This document shows, piece by piece, positions 25,660 through 37,400 of a stretch of 64,000 nucleotides of DNA (position 1 is its first letter; every line of letters begins with the position of its first letter). The position numbers and the translations under genes are program-made. The stretch lies in the NCBI GenBank assembly GCA_021521415.1, contig JAIQDT010002819.1, positions 288,657-352,656 of the forward strand. Direction: 5' to 3'. The notes below the pieces were generated by a model. The model searched no databases and was not told the origin of the DNA. It worked only from the letters and a program-made list of their open reading frames with translations. The stretch is from Bidens hawaiensis (lineage: Eukaryota; Streptophyta; Magnoliopsida; Asterales; Asteraceae).

Positions 25660-25743
25660 TTAGGGTTTCATCACAACTTAAAAGGCTCAAGGGAAACCTA
25701 GTCTATACACAATTACCATCCTATGCATCTTCTTCTAAGCCCA
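25660..25743 (-). promoter_or_regulatory. telo-box and site II motif upstream of S8
   Basis: On the minus strand AAACCCTAA (telo-box) lies at 25,660-25,668, about 50 bp before the start codon, and TGGGCT (site II core) at 25,738-25,743. This pair is well known in promoters of plant ribosomal-protein and other growth-linked genes. The 5' leader just upstream of the ATG also has a short (CAG)n run. Confidence 0.6.
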
Positions 25744-25849
25744 TTGGGTTTATTTCTTATTGACTTGTTTTTAGTGGGTTAGCTTAGACTTTAAAAAAAA
25801 ATCAACTTTGGGTATGTTTTTAGTGGGTTAAAGCATTCTCATATCACAA

Positions 25850-26160
25850 ATAAACCAGTTAACCGGAATCTAACCGATTTATACCCGAAAGTCTAACCGG
25901 TTACCAACCTATCTTAACCGTCGGTTAGTAATCGATTTATATTATTGATTTCAAAACCGGTTAACTGATTGTTTATATTATGTTATTAAAAAACGGTTTT
26001 TAATCGGTTATTCGTCGACCAGTTAACCGATTTTTTTTTAATATTTTATCAAAACCAGTAGTACCCGACCCGATTAACCGGTCTAACCGGTTATTTCCCA
26101 TAAAAAAACCGGTTAGAAAATTAACCGGTTATTGGTTAACCGATTTGTGCACCTCTACTC
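25850..26160. repeat. aaccggtt-rich MITE-like repeat
   Basis: The tract is dense in aaccggttaacc words on both strands and ends ttgtgcacctctactc, the usual end of plant hAT-type MITEs (complement of TAGAGGTGCACA). The left end is not clear. No coding content. Confidence 0.5.
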
Positions 26161-27785
26161 ATCTGTATTATTGTGAGTGGTTCTCTAGTTGTTAGTTGTT
26201 GTGAGTGGGAAAGATAGAGAAACTTTTGTTCGTGAGTAAATTTGAAGAAACATTGTTCCTCTATTTTTTTTAATATTTTTTTAAAGTGGTAGTGAGTGGA
26301 GGAGAGAAAAGATAATGATAAAAGTATGAACAAATATTATTTAATTGGAAATGAAAGAGAAAATATAGTTTTTTTAGTGTAATTATAAAGATGGAGATAG
26401 AGATGTTGTTGTGAATCCTCTTAGTTTTATAAAATTAACGTAGTTGGCTTTATGGCATGGGGTGTGGTTAAGACAAAGATCTCAAGTTTGAAACCTGACT
26501 TAAAAGGGTTTCCTACATTTGTTGGTTTACTCTTTGATGGTGGTTCTTGGATGAGTCAGGCTCGGAGTGTCAAAATCACAATGCACGGTTGACATCCCGT
26601 CTCAGGAAGGCTCGTCAAAATCGTATTCTATGGTTATGATTCTATCATATATGTATTGGTTATGAGTAGTTGTGACTAAAGGAGGGGAAAATGCTATGTG
26701 AGAATGTTAAATTTTGGTTTACACTATTTATACTGTATAATTTTTTAATTTTTTGAAAATGGTTGTGAGTGGAGGAGAGAAAATATAATAATAAATGTCT
26801 AAAAGTTATTATTTGATTAAAAAGAAAAAAAGAAAATACAGTGATTTTTAGTATAATTATATATGAATATAAATAGAGAACGAGCTGTGGTTTAGTTTAA
26901 CAAAAAATAAAATCTAGCACAATTGACTTACCAATTTATAGAAGTAAAAAAAAAGAAATGTTATGTATATGATATCAACTCCTAACCACCAGAATTGTAT
27001 GACTTTGTGGCTTTGTGCTCCTCATACAGGCCATATAACATTTTCTCCATGTTTGACAGCCCATATGGCTATTATTCTCTGTGTATGGATGGTACTAAGG
27101 CATGCTACTTGTGTCTGGAAGCAACAGACTTTGTTTAGCTCTAATCGTTAAATTTCTTGGTAAAGAGTGCGTGTTACCTGTATCTGTCTGAATATAAATG
27201 GACTTTGTTTAGCTCTAATCATTGAATTTCTTTGAGTAAGAGTACGTATGTCACTGGTACTACTATTTTAATGATAGTTAAATACTATTATAAATATTCA
27301 AACTTTTTTAAACGGAATAAAAACTTTTGTGTATTTACAATTTATGTTTCTATTTCTTATTAACATACTACTTTGTATGTTTCTATTCCTTATTAACAAT
27401 ACTCAAGAATGAGATGCATATTGTTGTGTAAAGTTATTAATTTTGAAGCTTAAGTAGTTAATTTTTAATGTCCACGCTAAATAGTAGCTTAAATGTTTAA
27501 TTTCAAACATTTGATAATAACTTAACTCTTTGCTTGATTTTTAACAAACCCTGAATTTGATTGTAGATAAATACCAATCAGGTTTACAGTGCTTACGCAG
27601 TTCACTAAAAGAGCTTTGGTTACGACCCATTTGACCCGTTTTAAAAGTATATGAAATGTTAAACGGTATTCTTAAATTTTCAAAAAGCAGCCTCCAGAAA
27701 CACAAGCATGTCACCAAAAATTTACAAAAGACAGTGAGCGAAAACTTCTAAAAGGTAGGAGACACGATTCATATCATCAGATTGG
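26161..27785. other. intergenic between S8 and the TIM22-type gene
   Basis: AT-rich. A block at 26,230-26,400 (aaagtggtagtgagtggaggagag, aattggaaatgaaagag) is repeated with changes at 26,755-26,880, so one repeat is present twice. A possible SINE-like tract is at 26,440-26,640 (gtttgaaacctgacttaaaa). A phrase tggactttgtttagctctaatc is duplicated at about 27,124 and 27,200. The 3' end of the minus-strand gene probably lies in 27,600-27,785. Confidence 0.4.
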
Positions 27786-30700
27786 CTAACGTCTGCGAAA
27801 GTTGACTTTTTTGCTGGTTTGGTCAATGGCCTTGCAGAAGGAAGAAAACGATTCCTTGAGTTCATTGGGAAGAGGAAAGCTCAAAGATGGAAGTATCCCA
27901 TGGTCTTGTTGACCCGACGTGGCCCGGGAAAAAAAGGAATGAGCCATTGCGGGCTGCTGTTTGTTAAGTCCTTCTATTATGAATGAAAACGCACCAAACG
28001 TGATGCAACTCTGCAACAGAGCCTGTGGTGCACCTGGAGAATAAAATAAATAAATAAACTATATTACGTTGTAAAAGTCGATTAAAACGGAAAGAACATG
28101 CAGAAATTTCTCCAAACCATATTATACGAATAAAAAAAATCACAAGCAGATAATTCTTTGGCTGGATATATAATCAGGTTTTGGGTTGGCAAATATAACC
28201 CGCTTAAAAACGAGTCAATGAGTCATGTTTAAGTCGGCCGATTTAAATAAATGGGTCGCGCTTGGGTTGGCCCGTTTAACTTGCTTAGTTAAACAGGTCG
28301 AGGCATTAGCCCGTTTATGACCCGCTAAACCCATTATTTTACAACCCAATTAACACGTATACAACTCCATTATGGCCACTAGGGGTGAGCAAATTCGGTA
28401 CCAATTTTATACCGTCGGTACTGAATCGGTACCAAGTTTTGAGTTTTCGGTACCGGTATGATTCGGTACGGTACCGGTATTTCCCGAATTTTGCATGAAA
28501 TACCGGTACCAAAAATTTGTGATTTTCAGTACCGGTACCGATCTCATCCCTAATGGCCACCAACCAGTTACACGTTTAGATAAAGGGATTAAACAGGTCG
28601 TGCTTAAGACTACTTGTTTTATTAAACGGACGTGCTCAAGATGACCTTTTTAACACGTTCGATTAAAAGGTCATGTTTAGGTCTACTTGTTTAATTAAGC
28701 GGGTCGTGTTCAAGATGGCCTATTTAACATGTTTAGCTAAACAGGTGGAGCCATTAACCCGCTTAAGCAATTTTTTGCAACTCACCAACCAAAGTAACAC
28801 GCTCACAACTTCATTTTTAACCACCAACCCGTTTAATTTAGACAAATGGGTCAAACAGGCCATGCTCTAGATAAATAATGTTATTGACACGAATAAAAAT
28901 CTGGGTCGTGTCCGGGTTGAACTTTTCAACTCGTCAACCCAACACGATTCACATCCCTATCATTTTCTAACAGCCTGCTATACAGTTTTAATTATTTCAG
29001 ACAATATTTATGTAAATTATGTAAATAATAATTAAACAATTAAAAAAAAATTGTTGACAGGTTAACCCGACCATATCCGACGACCCATATCTAAACTTAC
29101 ATGTTTACCTGTTTTAGCTTTTAACCCATTAGTCCCATTAAGCAGCCCATTTGACCATCCCACTTTTCCACATGTCCTCTTTCTGTTTGCTTAAATGAGA
29201 ATATGTTTGGGATTGCGTTTCAGAATAATCGGTTTGTATAAAGCTAGTTTAAAACCACTTTTATCTTATTAATGATTCTCTAATAAAATCAGATAAACTC
29301 TTTGTAAAAGCAATTCCAGAATAAGCAATTAAACTCTTCATTTCTTCAGCATAATTATGAAGCTACCTTTTCAGTTAAACTAGCAGAACTACATAACTTG
29401 TAAGCTATCATACCTGGAATACTTAAAGCAAGACCAGTACAACATCCAGCTACACCTGCATTAATGACTGTAAAAACAAAGTTATATTATTGTTATCTAA
29501 AATCGATCTTGTCATAATTCAAATCATCATTTAAATATTTAGTACCATCATCTTTCCCTCGAAGCCTCTTTAAGAAACATACAACCAAACTGTGGACACC
29601 AGACAGAACTGCAAAAGTCTGATGAGAAATAAAGAACGATCAAACATAATAAATTAATAAATAGCTTCCATAAGTCAATGTCAAGTTGCAAGTTGCAACA
29701 ATACAATATGCATTACCTTAGCAGATGATCCTGCCTCTCTGAATGAACCTTTAAACCCTTGTTTCTTAAACAGTCCAGAACCTTAAAAAACCCAAAAAAA
29801 CGGCGGTCAGAACAGCCGTTCCGAAAACAAAAGGGCACAAAAATAAATATAGCAGATCTTTTCTTCACATTTGAATATGCAATAATTTACATTATTAAAA
29901 AATAAAAAATAAAAAATAAAAAACAGATTTTTTTGTGTACTGCATCAGCATAACTTGTAACAAAACTAAAGCCCTCCAATCACAAAAGAAGAGAAGAAAT
30001 CAAAGTTCAGCCGGCTCAAATAGAATATGTGCAGCAAATTGACCATTCACAGTTAAAACACCAAATACAATCTACCTATACTATTAAAGCAAAACAATGT
30101 ATCCGCATGCCCTCTTTCTAGACCATCCACCTATGCTGCCACTTAATACAATTTTCATTTATATAATTGCCACATATTCACTAATTAATGTTTTCTAGAA
30201 TCATAATCAATTACCACAATTAATTATTTATAACTCATTTTGTGCACCCTTTTTAGTTTGACCATTTATAAAATTATTAACAAAGTTACAAATTTAACTT
30301 TAAATGTCATAATAAATGAAATTTTTAGATACTTATTAATTATAAAATTTTATTTATCATTATTTATATCTTATAAATCCATAAGGTATGTTATTACGTA
30401 TAGTATTAAATTTAAATTTTTTTGTTGTATTTTTTTAACCACCCGTATATTATACGGGATATATCCTGGTTAACAATAATGGAGGTAAGCTTAACTGACC
30501 ATTCACACAACAAAAACTCACTTTAACACAACAGTTGTAGTTAATAGCCCTGGTATAACAAGATATAAACTCAAAACACCAAAGGATTCTAACAAAATAA
30601 TTTAGGTGAGCTTACTGACCATTCACACAACATATAGGCCATTCAGCCAGGATGTGATTGGCTAATTATTCACCATATACAAAATTCGAACAATTAAATT

Positions 30701-32024
30701 CTTAAAGTAGGGCTGTAAACGAGACAGGTCAGGTTGGGTTCAAAGTTAAGCAAGCGAGCTCGGTCGATTATTTTAATGAGCTGAGAAGGAGAACTCAAGC
30801 TCAGGTTATAAGAAGCTTAACAAGCCAGCTCTTTTAAAATTTTAAATCATATGAATATATATAAAATAAAACATAATACTTCTAACAAAAGCATACCAAT
30901 ATAAAAATAGGGTAAACAAAGCAAGGTTGTATTCAAAAACAGCAGTAAGCAACATGTCAAAATAACAGCTTCTGCCTTCGAAAACAAATAAAGTCAATAA
31001 CAAACTTGAGTCTTTGCATATTTGGTTAAGAAATTGATCTAAATTCAGATAAACAACGCATAACCACATGACAACTTTTGTCAATAAACTGATTTGTTTT
31101 ATATGCTATTTCACCAAATAATTCAAAACATGGAGCAAAGCCTTAAATTTTGTATAAGTTAGATATTAGTTGCTAATAAAAAAATAATTAGCTAACATTG
31201 GTTTCAAATAATACTTAATTAACTTATAAAAAAGGAAAGAAAAAAAAAGTCCCTTAACGATTTTCAGTGTCCTGCCATTAGCAGTTTAGCACCATATATT
31301 AATTATTTTGATTCTTAAGCCAAAGGAATATTGTCAACTACGATGCTAAACTGCTAATGATAGAACACCTTAATAATAAAACATCACTTTTCCGTTTTTA
31401 TAAATTAATTAAGTATTAGTTCCACCACAGCTACACTAATTATATTTTTTCAACAAGTGATATCCAGCTTCACTAAACTTAAGGCTTCTTTATTTGGCCA
31501 AATTGCATATAAAACAAACAGATCAAATTCCTATCCAGGGTTGCAATGTGCTTACTTATTTTTCATTTGAATTTAAATAAACCTCTTAACCAAAGTTGCA
31601 AGAATTCAAGTTGTTCATCGACCCACATGTTTTAACGAGTCTCACCATCACTATGACTCGCAAGCTGAAAGCTGTTCTAAAAATACATCTTTGCCTTATG
31701 CGTTAAAAATTAAAATTGTGCAGCCCTATCTTAAATTGATTAGCCGAACATATAGAATAAGTTGAACAAAATTGTTATCAGCTACATACCAAATCTAATA
31801 AACAAGCAATCGATAAATTCAAGAAATATGACGAGAGATGAGATATTACCGTAACCGAAGACGGAGCCCATTAGTCCGCCCCCAGCGGAGTCAGCGGCAA
31901 ATCGGAAAAGGCAGACTAAAGGTGGACTGGTAGCAGTCGTTAAGGCATCGGTAGGTTCGGAACTAGGTATGGTAACGGTGACGGTGGTGGTGGTTTCACT
32001 GCCGGAATCTGAATCGGATGACAT
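27786..32024 (-). CDS. Tim17/Tim22/Tim23-family protein, plastid TIM22-2/HP20 type, 5 exons
   Basis: Minus-strand exons 32024-31850, 29781-29717, 29618-29546, 29467-29414 and 28033-27786 splice in frame (615 nt, 204 residues). The N-terminus is acidic, Ser/Thr-rich ([13 protein letters not shown]). Then comes the Tim17-family core: [52 protein letters not shown], a Gly-rich helix [14 protein letters not shown], and [19 protein letters not shown]. This gives four probable membrane segments. The tail is hydrophilic and ends KVNFRRR. Sequence layout matches the plant proteins annotated as chloroplastic TIM22-2/TIM22-3 (HP20), linked to import of proteins lacking transit peptides at the plastid inner envelope; mitochondrial TIM22 itself is less similar from memory. 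Intron 1 (2.07 kb) and intron 4 (1.38 kb) are transposon-laden. No breaks. Confidence 0.9.
28160..28960. repeat. cgggttgg-rich repeat in TIM22-type intron 4
   Basis: This is a long run of diverged words such as ggttggcaaatataacccg, aacgggtcgtg and ggtcgtgtccgggttgaac on both strands, ending near caacacgattcacatccct. Such runs mark old non-autonomous elements in plants. A younger element (28,380-28,552) is inserted within it. No coding sequence. Confidence 0.55.
28380..28552. mobile_element. 173 bp hAT-type MITE with perfect 8 bp target duplication
   Basis: It starts taggggtgagcaaattcggt and ends gtaccgatctcatcccta, with inverted ends TAGGG(G/A)TGAG. The duplication atggccac is exact at 28,372-28,379 and 28,553-28,560. 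The interior is ggtaccggt-rich. It lies within an older repeat inside intron 4, so it is the youngest layer there. A decayed relative is at about 47,883-48,024. Confidence 0.9.
30071..30469 (+). mobile_element. non-autonomous Helitron (399 bp) in TIM22-type intron 1
   Basis: The 5' end TCTACCTATACTATTAAAG matches the usual plant Helitron start. The 3' end has a perfect 8 bp-stem hairpin (cccgtatattatacggg, 30,442-30,458) followed 8 bases later by CTGG, fitting the CTRR terminus. The element sits between an A and a T, the expected insertion site, with no target duplication. No Rep/helicase is encoded. Confidence 0.85.
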
Positions 32025-33340
32025 TTTTTATCCACAAAGTAAACCCTGGAATTGATCGGTTAATTTATGCGTTGAGTGAATCACCAAACGCGGTCGTTTC
32101 GTTCTTTATCTTTGCCTCTTTGGGATGTGATTTGGAGTATAATTGCTTAAATAGCCTCATTTCTAAATAAAACCTGTCTGTTAAAAACGAAATTCTCGAA
32201 AAGCTTTAAAGTGGGCTTTTGCTTTTCAAAAAGCAAATAAGTAAAAAAGTAATTCTAAAAGCTCACCCAAACACCCCTAAGGGTATATTTGGCAAAACTG
32301 GCTGGTGGCTGGTAGTTGAAAGCTGTAACTGGTAGTTGTTAGCTGTGGTTTTTAGATATATTTAGGTGTTTGGCAGAGTAGCTATAGCTTTTAATAAAAC
32401 TAGTTGGGTGCCCACGCGGTGCGGCGGAATGCGCGCGGCAACCTGACATCGACCACATAATTAGTGTCGGTACGTGATTCACTTGATAATAGTTCACACA
32501 TAACTCGAATGCAGACGTGTAATTCGTGCAAATGCAGTAAGCTTGTAACCGGTGGCGAAAATCAAGAAACAAAGCTTTTCAAATAGATAATTTTTTAAAC
32601 CTACCTTTTTTTATCTGAAACACTTTCCGACCCGGCATCGTTTTAATCTAAAACATGTTCTGACCTAACCCCTTTCGACTCGAAACCATAACGACACGAA
32701 CCGAACTAAATTAACCCTTTTTTGACTCGTTATGACCCTAATTTGGTCTTACACACGACTCAAACTCGTCTAACTCGACTTGTTGCCAATTCTAACCGGT
32801 AATCACGTAGTATACTAATTTTTTAAAGTTAAAGAAGTATGACAATATCATACTCAAATTAAAGAAAGTAAAATACTCTTTTTTATGATGTAATTTGTTT
32901 AAAAAAATTATTAACGTGTGAAAAAGTTGGGGGTTCTTAGGAAGTCATGGGGATAGTTAGTTTGAATAAGGATAAAATATGTAACTATTATATAAATTAA
33001 CAGAAGTTAATGAAAGTTTAAGTACCAAACTTGTAAATTCAAATATAAAAACTTGTAGATTTTTCTCAAACGCTAACGCTAGTAGAATAGTAGCGTTTAA
33101 ATATGAAGTTTTTTCTCCAAACCTAAAAGCTTGAAGCTTCTTCAACCAAACAAGCTTTTTATTGGGTATGAATCTTTTCTTAAAAGTTTGAAGTTAGAAG
33201 CTTCTAAAAGCTCTTTGCCAAACATACCCTAAAACTCACCTGCCTCGAAAGACCTACTGGTGACAAAACCCGGACGCCCTCAGGACCGAACCGGATATCA
33301 CAAAGATCCAGGTATTTCTTCATTGAGTCATCCATGTCTT
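32025..33340. other. upstream flank of the TIM22-type gene; possible Helitron end
   Basis: No gene is seen. Read on the minus strand, sequence ending at 32,400 has a GC-rich stem region (gccgcgcgcattccgccgc) then CTAG followed by T, resembling a Helitron 3' terminus; the matching 5' end was not found. The phrase ttggcaaaactggctggtggctgg at 32,288 and aagcttctaaaagctctttgccaaacatacc near 33,198-33,229 look like ends of another repeat. Confidence 0.35.
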
Positions 33341-33348
33341 CCCCAAAG

Positions 33349-33739
33349 CAGGGCCGGCTCTGAGAAAACAAAAAAAATTTTGGGCCAAAGGCGAAAAGTT
33401 TTTTGGGCCTTAAGTACAAAGAGTATTTTGTTAGGTTTAAACAGATTAATTTTTATATGGGCTTACTTGGATATAATTTGGGTTGCGTAAAAATTTTTTT
33501 TATAAAAAAAGAATTAAAGATGTCTCAAGTGAGACCATAACCTAAAACCTTGGTTGTAAATAATACTCATTTGCCACTAGACCAAGCTAGTGGTTATGTA
33601 ATTGTGTTTAAATATTAAATATACATATTGTTTTTAATAAAAATACATATATTTTTTTTCAAAAAAAAAAAATTCAGGCCTAGCGTGGTGTCAGGCCTGT
33701 GGCCATTGACCACCCTACCACCTCTAAGAGCTGGTCCTG
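33349..33739. mobile_element. 391 bp hAT-type non-autonomous element
   Basis: Inverted ends: cagggccggctctgag on the left and ctaagagctggtcctg on the right. The 8 bp sequence ccccaaag is duplicated exactly at 33,341-33,348 and 33,740-33,747. The interior includes gggccaaaggcgaaaag and a poly(A/T) tract; no transposase. Confidence 0.9.
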
Positions 33740-33949
33740 CCCCAAAGTGTTATTTGTAGAGATCAAACCTGAGTCTTCATTGAAGAACTCATGCTTCTTA
33801 TAACTACACCACGTTAGAAAAAAGGAGGGATGGATGATGATTGCTAGGTTTCATATGCTTTAAAAGAAAAGGTATGGTGATATAGTTTCAATTATAAAAT
33901 TTGTTGTTTTTTAAATTGATTGTTGTTATAAAACTAGTGTTTTTCTCAG

Positions 33950-34494
33950 CGTATTGTGCCAGGCAGGTCGGTAAAACACAGGCGGCGGTCAACACAAAGG
34001 GGTTGATACAGTAACCTGACGCGAATTCGGCCGATTATCGTTACGTGCGTTATTGTATCCTTCAAATTGGGGTGGATTAATGGCATGGCGTCGATCGGTA
34101 AAACTCGGTCATTTGTAAAGCCCGGCCGTTATTGATCCCGGACGTTGAGGCGGTCAAGTCTACGCGAATTCAGTCGGTTTTCTTCATGTTCATTACGGTA
34201 CCGGAAGTAAAAAAACAAAAATCAACATTCGGTCGGTTTTCGTTACGGTACTCGAACTAAAAAAAACGCGGTGAGTCTAGGCGAATTCGGTCGGTTTCTG
34301 TCGTGTTCGGCACGGTAGCTAACTATAGCAAAATAATAAAAAAGAACAAAAACAAAATTCACATTTGTTAGCTTTTCATTACGTTCATTGGCTAAAACAA
34401 AAAAAAATACTACCAACAGGGTGCCGCAAAGTGGCCCAATCGGGGCTTTGCGGCACCAACGGTACCGTAACTAAAACAAAATAATAAAAAAAGA
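33950..34494. repeat. dispersed repeat related to window start, with a 12 bp-stem hairpin
   Basis: The tract has recurring phrases gcgaattcggtcggttt, gttcattacggtac and ggtaaaac. A near-identical phrase, caaaataataaaaaagaacaaaaac, appears at about 34,328 and 34,479. The hairpin ggtgccgcaaag (34,420-34,431)/ctttgcggcacc (34,446-34,457) has a 14-base loop. The block abuts the 3' end of the copia remnant and may have replaced its 3' LTR. Confidence 0.55.
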
Positions 34495-37400
34495 ACAAAA
34501 ACAAATGACCGTAAGAAGAGAAATCGCTTCGAGGGTAGAGGCTTTGTAAAAATGTCTGCAATCTGATCGTCTGTAGAGATGAAATTCACCGAGAGTTTTC
34601 CTTAAGCAACTAGTTCTCGAACAAAATAAAAGTCCACTTCAATATGTTTAGTACGTGCATGGAAGATTGGATTTGCTGACAAGTACGTTGCGCCAAGGTT
34701 ATCACACCACAGTGTGGGGGGTGATCTGACCGGTACATGTAGCTCACGCAAAAGTGCTTAAACCATGTTAGTTCAAGAAATGTATAAGCTAAAGCTTTAT
34801 ACTCTGATTCTCTGAATGACCGAGAGACAATCTTTTGTTTACACGCAGCCCAAGATATAAGGTTCGACCCAAGATATATAGCGTGTCCCCCGGCGGATTG
34901 ACCGTCATCTGGACATCCAGCCTAGTCAGCATCAGAGAAGGCACTCAAAGTATTCTAAGTGGCATCTGTGTAACATGGAGAACCGAGGACGATTGTTGTT
35001 TGATGAGAAGACCATGTGTGGCGGTACCCTTCAGGTAGCGCAAGATGCGCTTAACAGCGGACCATTGATTTCCTGTTGGCGAGTGCATGAATTGGCAGCC
35101 CTTATTGGCTGCATAGGTAATGTCGGGACGAGAAAGGGTCACATACTGAAGGGAACCAACAATCTGTCTATATTTTACCGGGTTCTCAAACAGGGGGTTG
35201 TCACCCAAGGCCAAGTTGGCAGTTGTGGCAATAGGTGAGTCAGCCGGTTGCGCATTGGATAAGTTTGCACGTTGTAATAATTCCAAAATGTATTTTTGTT
35301 GTGACATGATGATGTCCGAGCCTTGGTAAATGATCTCAATTCCCAAAAAAATAGGAGAGTCGGCCCATGTCCTGGACCGCAAAGGACCGGCTAAGATTGT
35401 GAACCATGTGATCAATTGCTTGTGGGATGTTACCTGTCAAAATAATATCATCTACATAGACAAGCAGATACAAAATAGTGCCCCTGGAAGAGTAAATGAG
35501 CAGGGAAGGATTTGTCTTGAGCAAGCCCTAGAAGAGCTGTAAACAACCGCTAAAACCAAGCTCGAGGGCCTGTTTTAATCCATACAGAGACTTATGCAAT
35601 AGACAAACATGATCAGGTCTCTATGGGTCAACAAAGCCTTGTGGTTGTTTTAAATACACCGTCTCGTTTAATTCACCATGTAAAAATGCATTATGAACAT
35701 CAAGTTTTCGTAGTTGCCATTTTTGTGCAACTGCTAAAGAAAGGACCACACAAATGGTAGCAGATCTGGTAATTGGGCTAAAAGTTTCCTGATAGTCAAT
35801 GCCCGATTGTTGTCGAAAACCTTTTACAACTAAACGAGCTTTATGACATGTAATAGCTCCTGTTTGGTCCCGTTTGAGTTTGTAAACCCACTTACATTCA
35901 ACAATATTAGAGCCCAGAGCACGAGGAACCAAGTACCACGTACCGTTTCTCATCAACGCCGATATTCTTCAGCCATGGCTTGGCGCCATTTACTATGTGT
36001 GTTAGGAACGGTAAAGGAGGCAGGTTCGATATCAGGATTAAGGGTGGTAGAGATAAAAGAGGCTGCATTAAAAGGCTTTGTAGTTTTCTGATTTTGGCGG
36101 AGATTCGATAGGCATTGATGAGGTGGAGGCAGGGCTGTAGGGGCTGGTTCATTGGTGGTAGATGGAGTGGGTGTTGTAGAAGGCATAAGGTTTGGTTGGG
36201 TTATGGGGGCTGGTTGGGCAGTGGGGGCTGGTTGAGTCGTCGGGTCGATTTCAATTGTGTTGGTGAGCGGAGATAGTGTAGCTGATGTAGAGACCATAGG
36301 AGTTATGGGATTGGTGTCGGTAGTGGAGGGCTTGACGGTTTTGGCTTTGCGAGTATAAGTATGGATTAGAGGTGGACGAGCAGGAGTGGAGGTGGGGGTG
36401 GGGGTAGAGGTGATGGAGGTGTTGAATGGTAGGATAGAAAGAGACATACATTTCTAGAGATTGGGATGGGGAGAATGGGATGGACTGTTTGGTGAATGGG
36501 AAATGTTGTTCATTAAAACGAACATGGCGTGCAACGTAGATGCGTTCGATTTGTGGATCGAAGCATCGATAACCATGATGAGCAGGACTGTAACCTAAAA
36601 AGACATACGGGGTGGACCGAAAATCCATTTTGTGTTTGTTGTAGGGATGGAGATATGGGAAACATTGAGAGCCGAAAACTCGTAAAAAGTTGTAGTCGGG
36701 TGGATGGTGAAAGATGTGTTCAAATGGGTATTTGGATGAATTTGTACGAGAGGGCATACGGTTTATTAGGTAGACTGCTGTGTCGAAAGCAAAATTCCAA
36801 AAACGTGTGGGACATGTGATTGGGCTAATAAGGTGAGATCTGTTTCGATAACGTGTTTATGTCGACGTTCCACAATGCCGTGGTGTGTGATACCTAGGGT
36901 AGTAAGAAAGGTAGATAAGCTTCTGAATCCCCCACCCCAATCACTTTGAAAGGACTTAATCTTAGTGTTAAATTGTCTTTCAACCGTAGTGATAAACTGT
37001 TTGAAGATACCAAAAGCATCAGACTTACATTTGAATGGAAAAATCTACATAAACTTAGAAAAGTGGTCTACACACAGCAAAAAGTAATTATGGCCCTCAA
37101 AGGATGTAATGGGGGCGGGGCCCCAAACATCACAAAATATAAGATCTAAAACATGTGAACTCTTAAAATTCGATGACAATAAATTAAATTAAGAAGACTT
37201 TTCAACATATCATGAATCACAAACAGTACTAAAAACATTGTTTTGTAAAGGTAAATGATAAAAATATAGCATTGACTTCAAAAGCTGTGGATGAGGATGT
37301 CCCAGTCTGGATGCCAAGCTGACGAGGAGGCACGAATAGCAGAGAATGAAACTTTAGACACGGGTTGTAACCGCAGAGCTTCAGGGAGTACAGACCGCCA

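Noticed and set aside
28339..28563. 74-codon minus-strand frame with GTGTENHKF
   Set aside because: It lies within the hAT MITE with perfect target duplications, a ggtaccggt repeat artefact.
34835..36819. Plus-strand frames between 34.8 and 36.8 kb
   Set aside because: They are antisense to the copia reverse transcriptase and integrase, which are recognisable on the minus strand.
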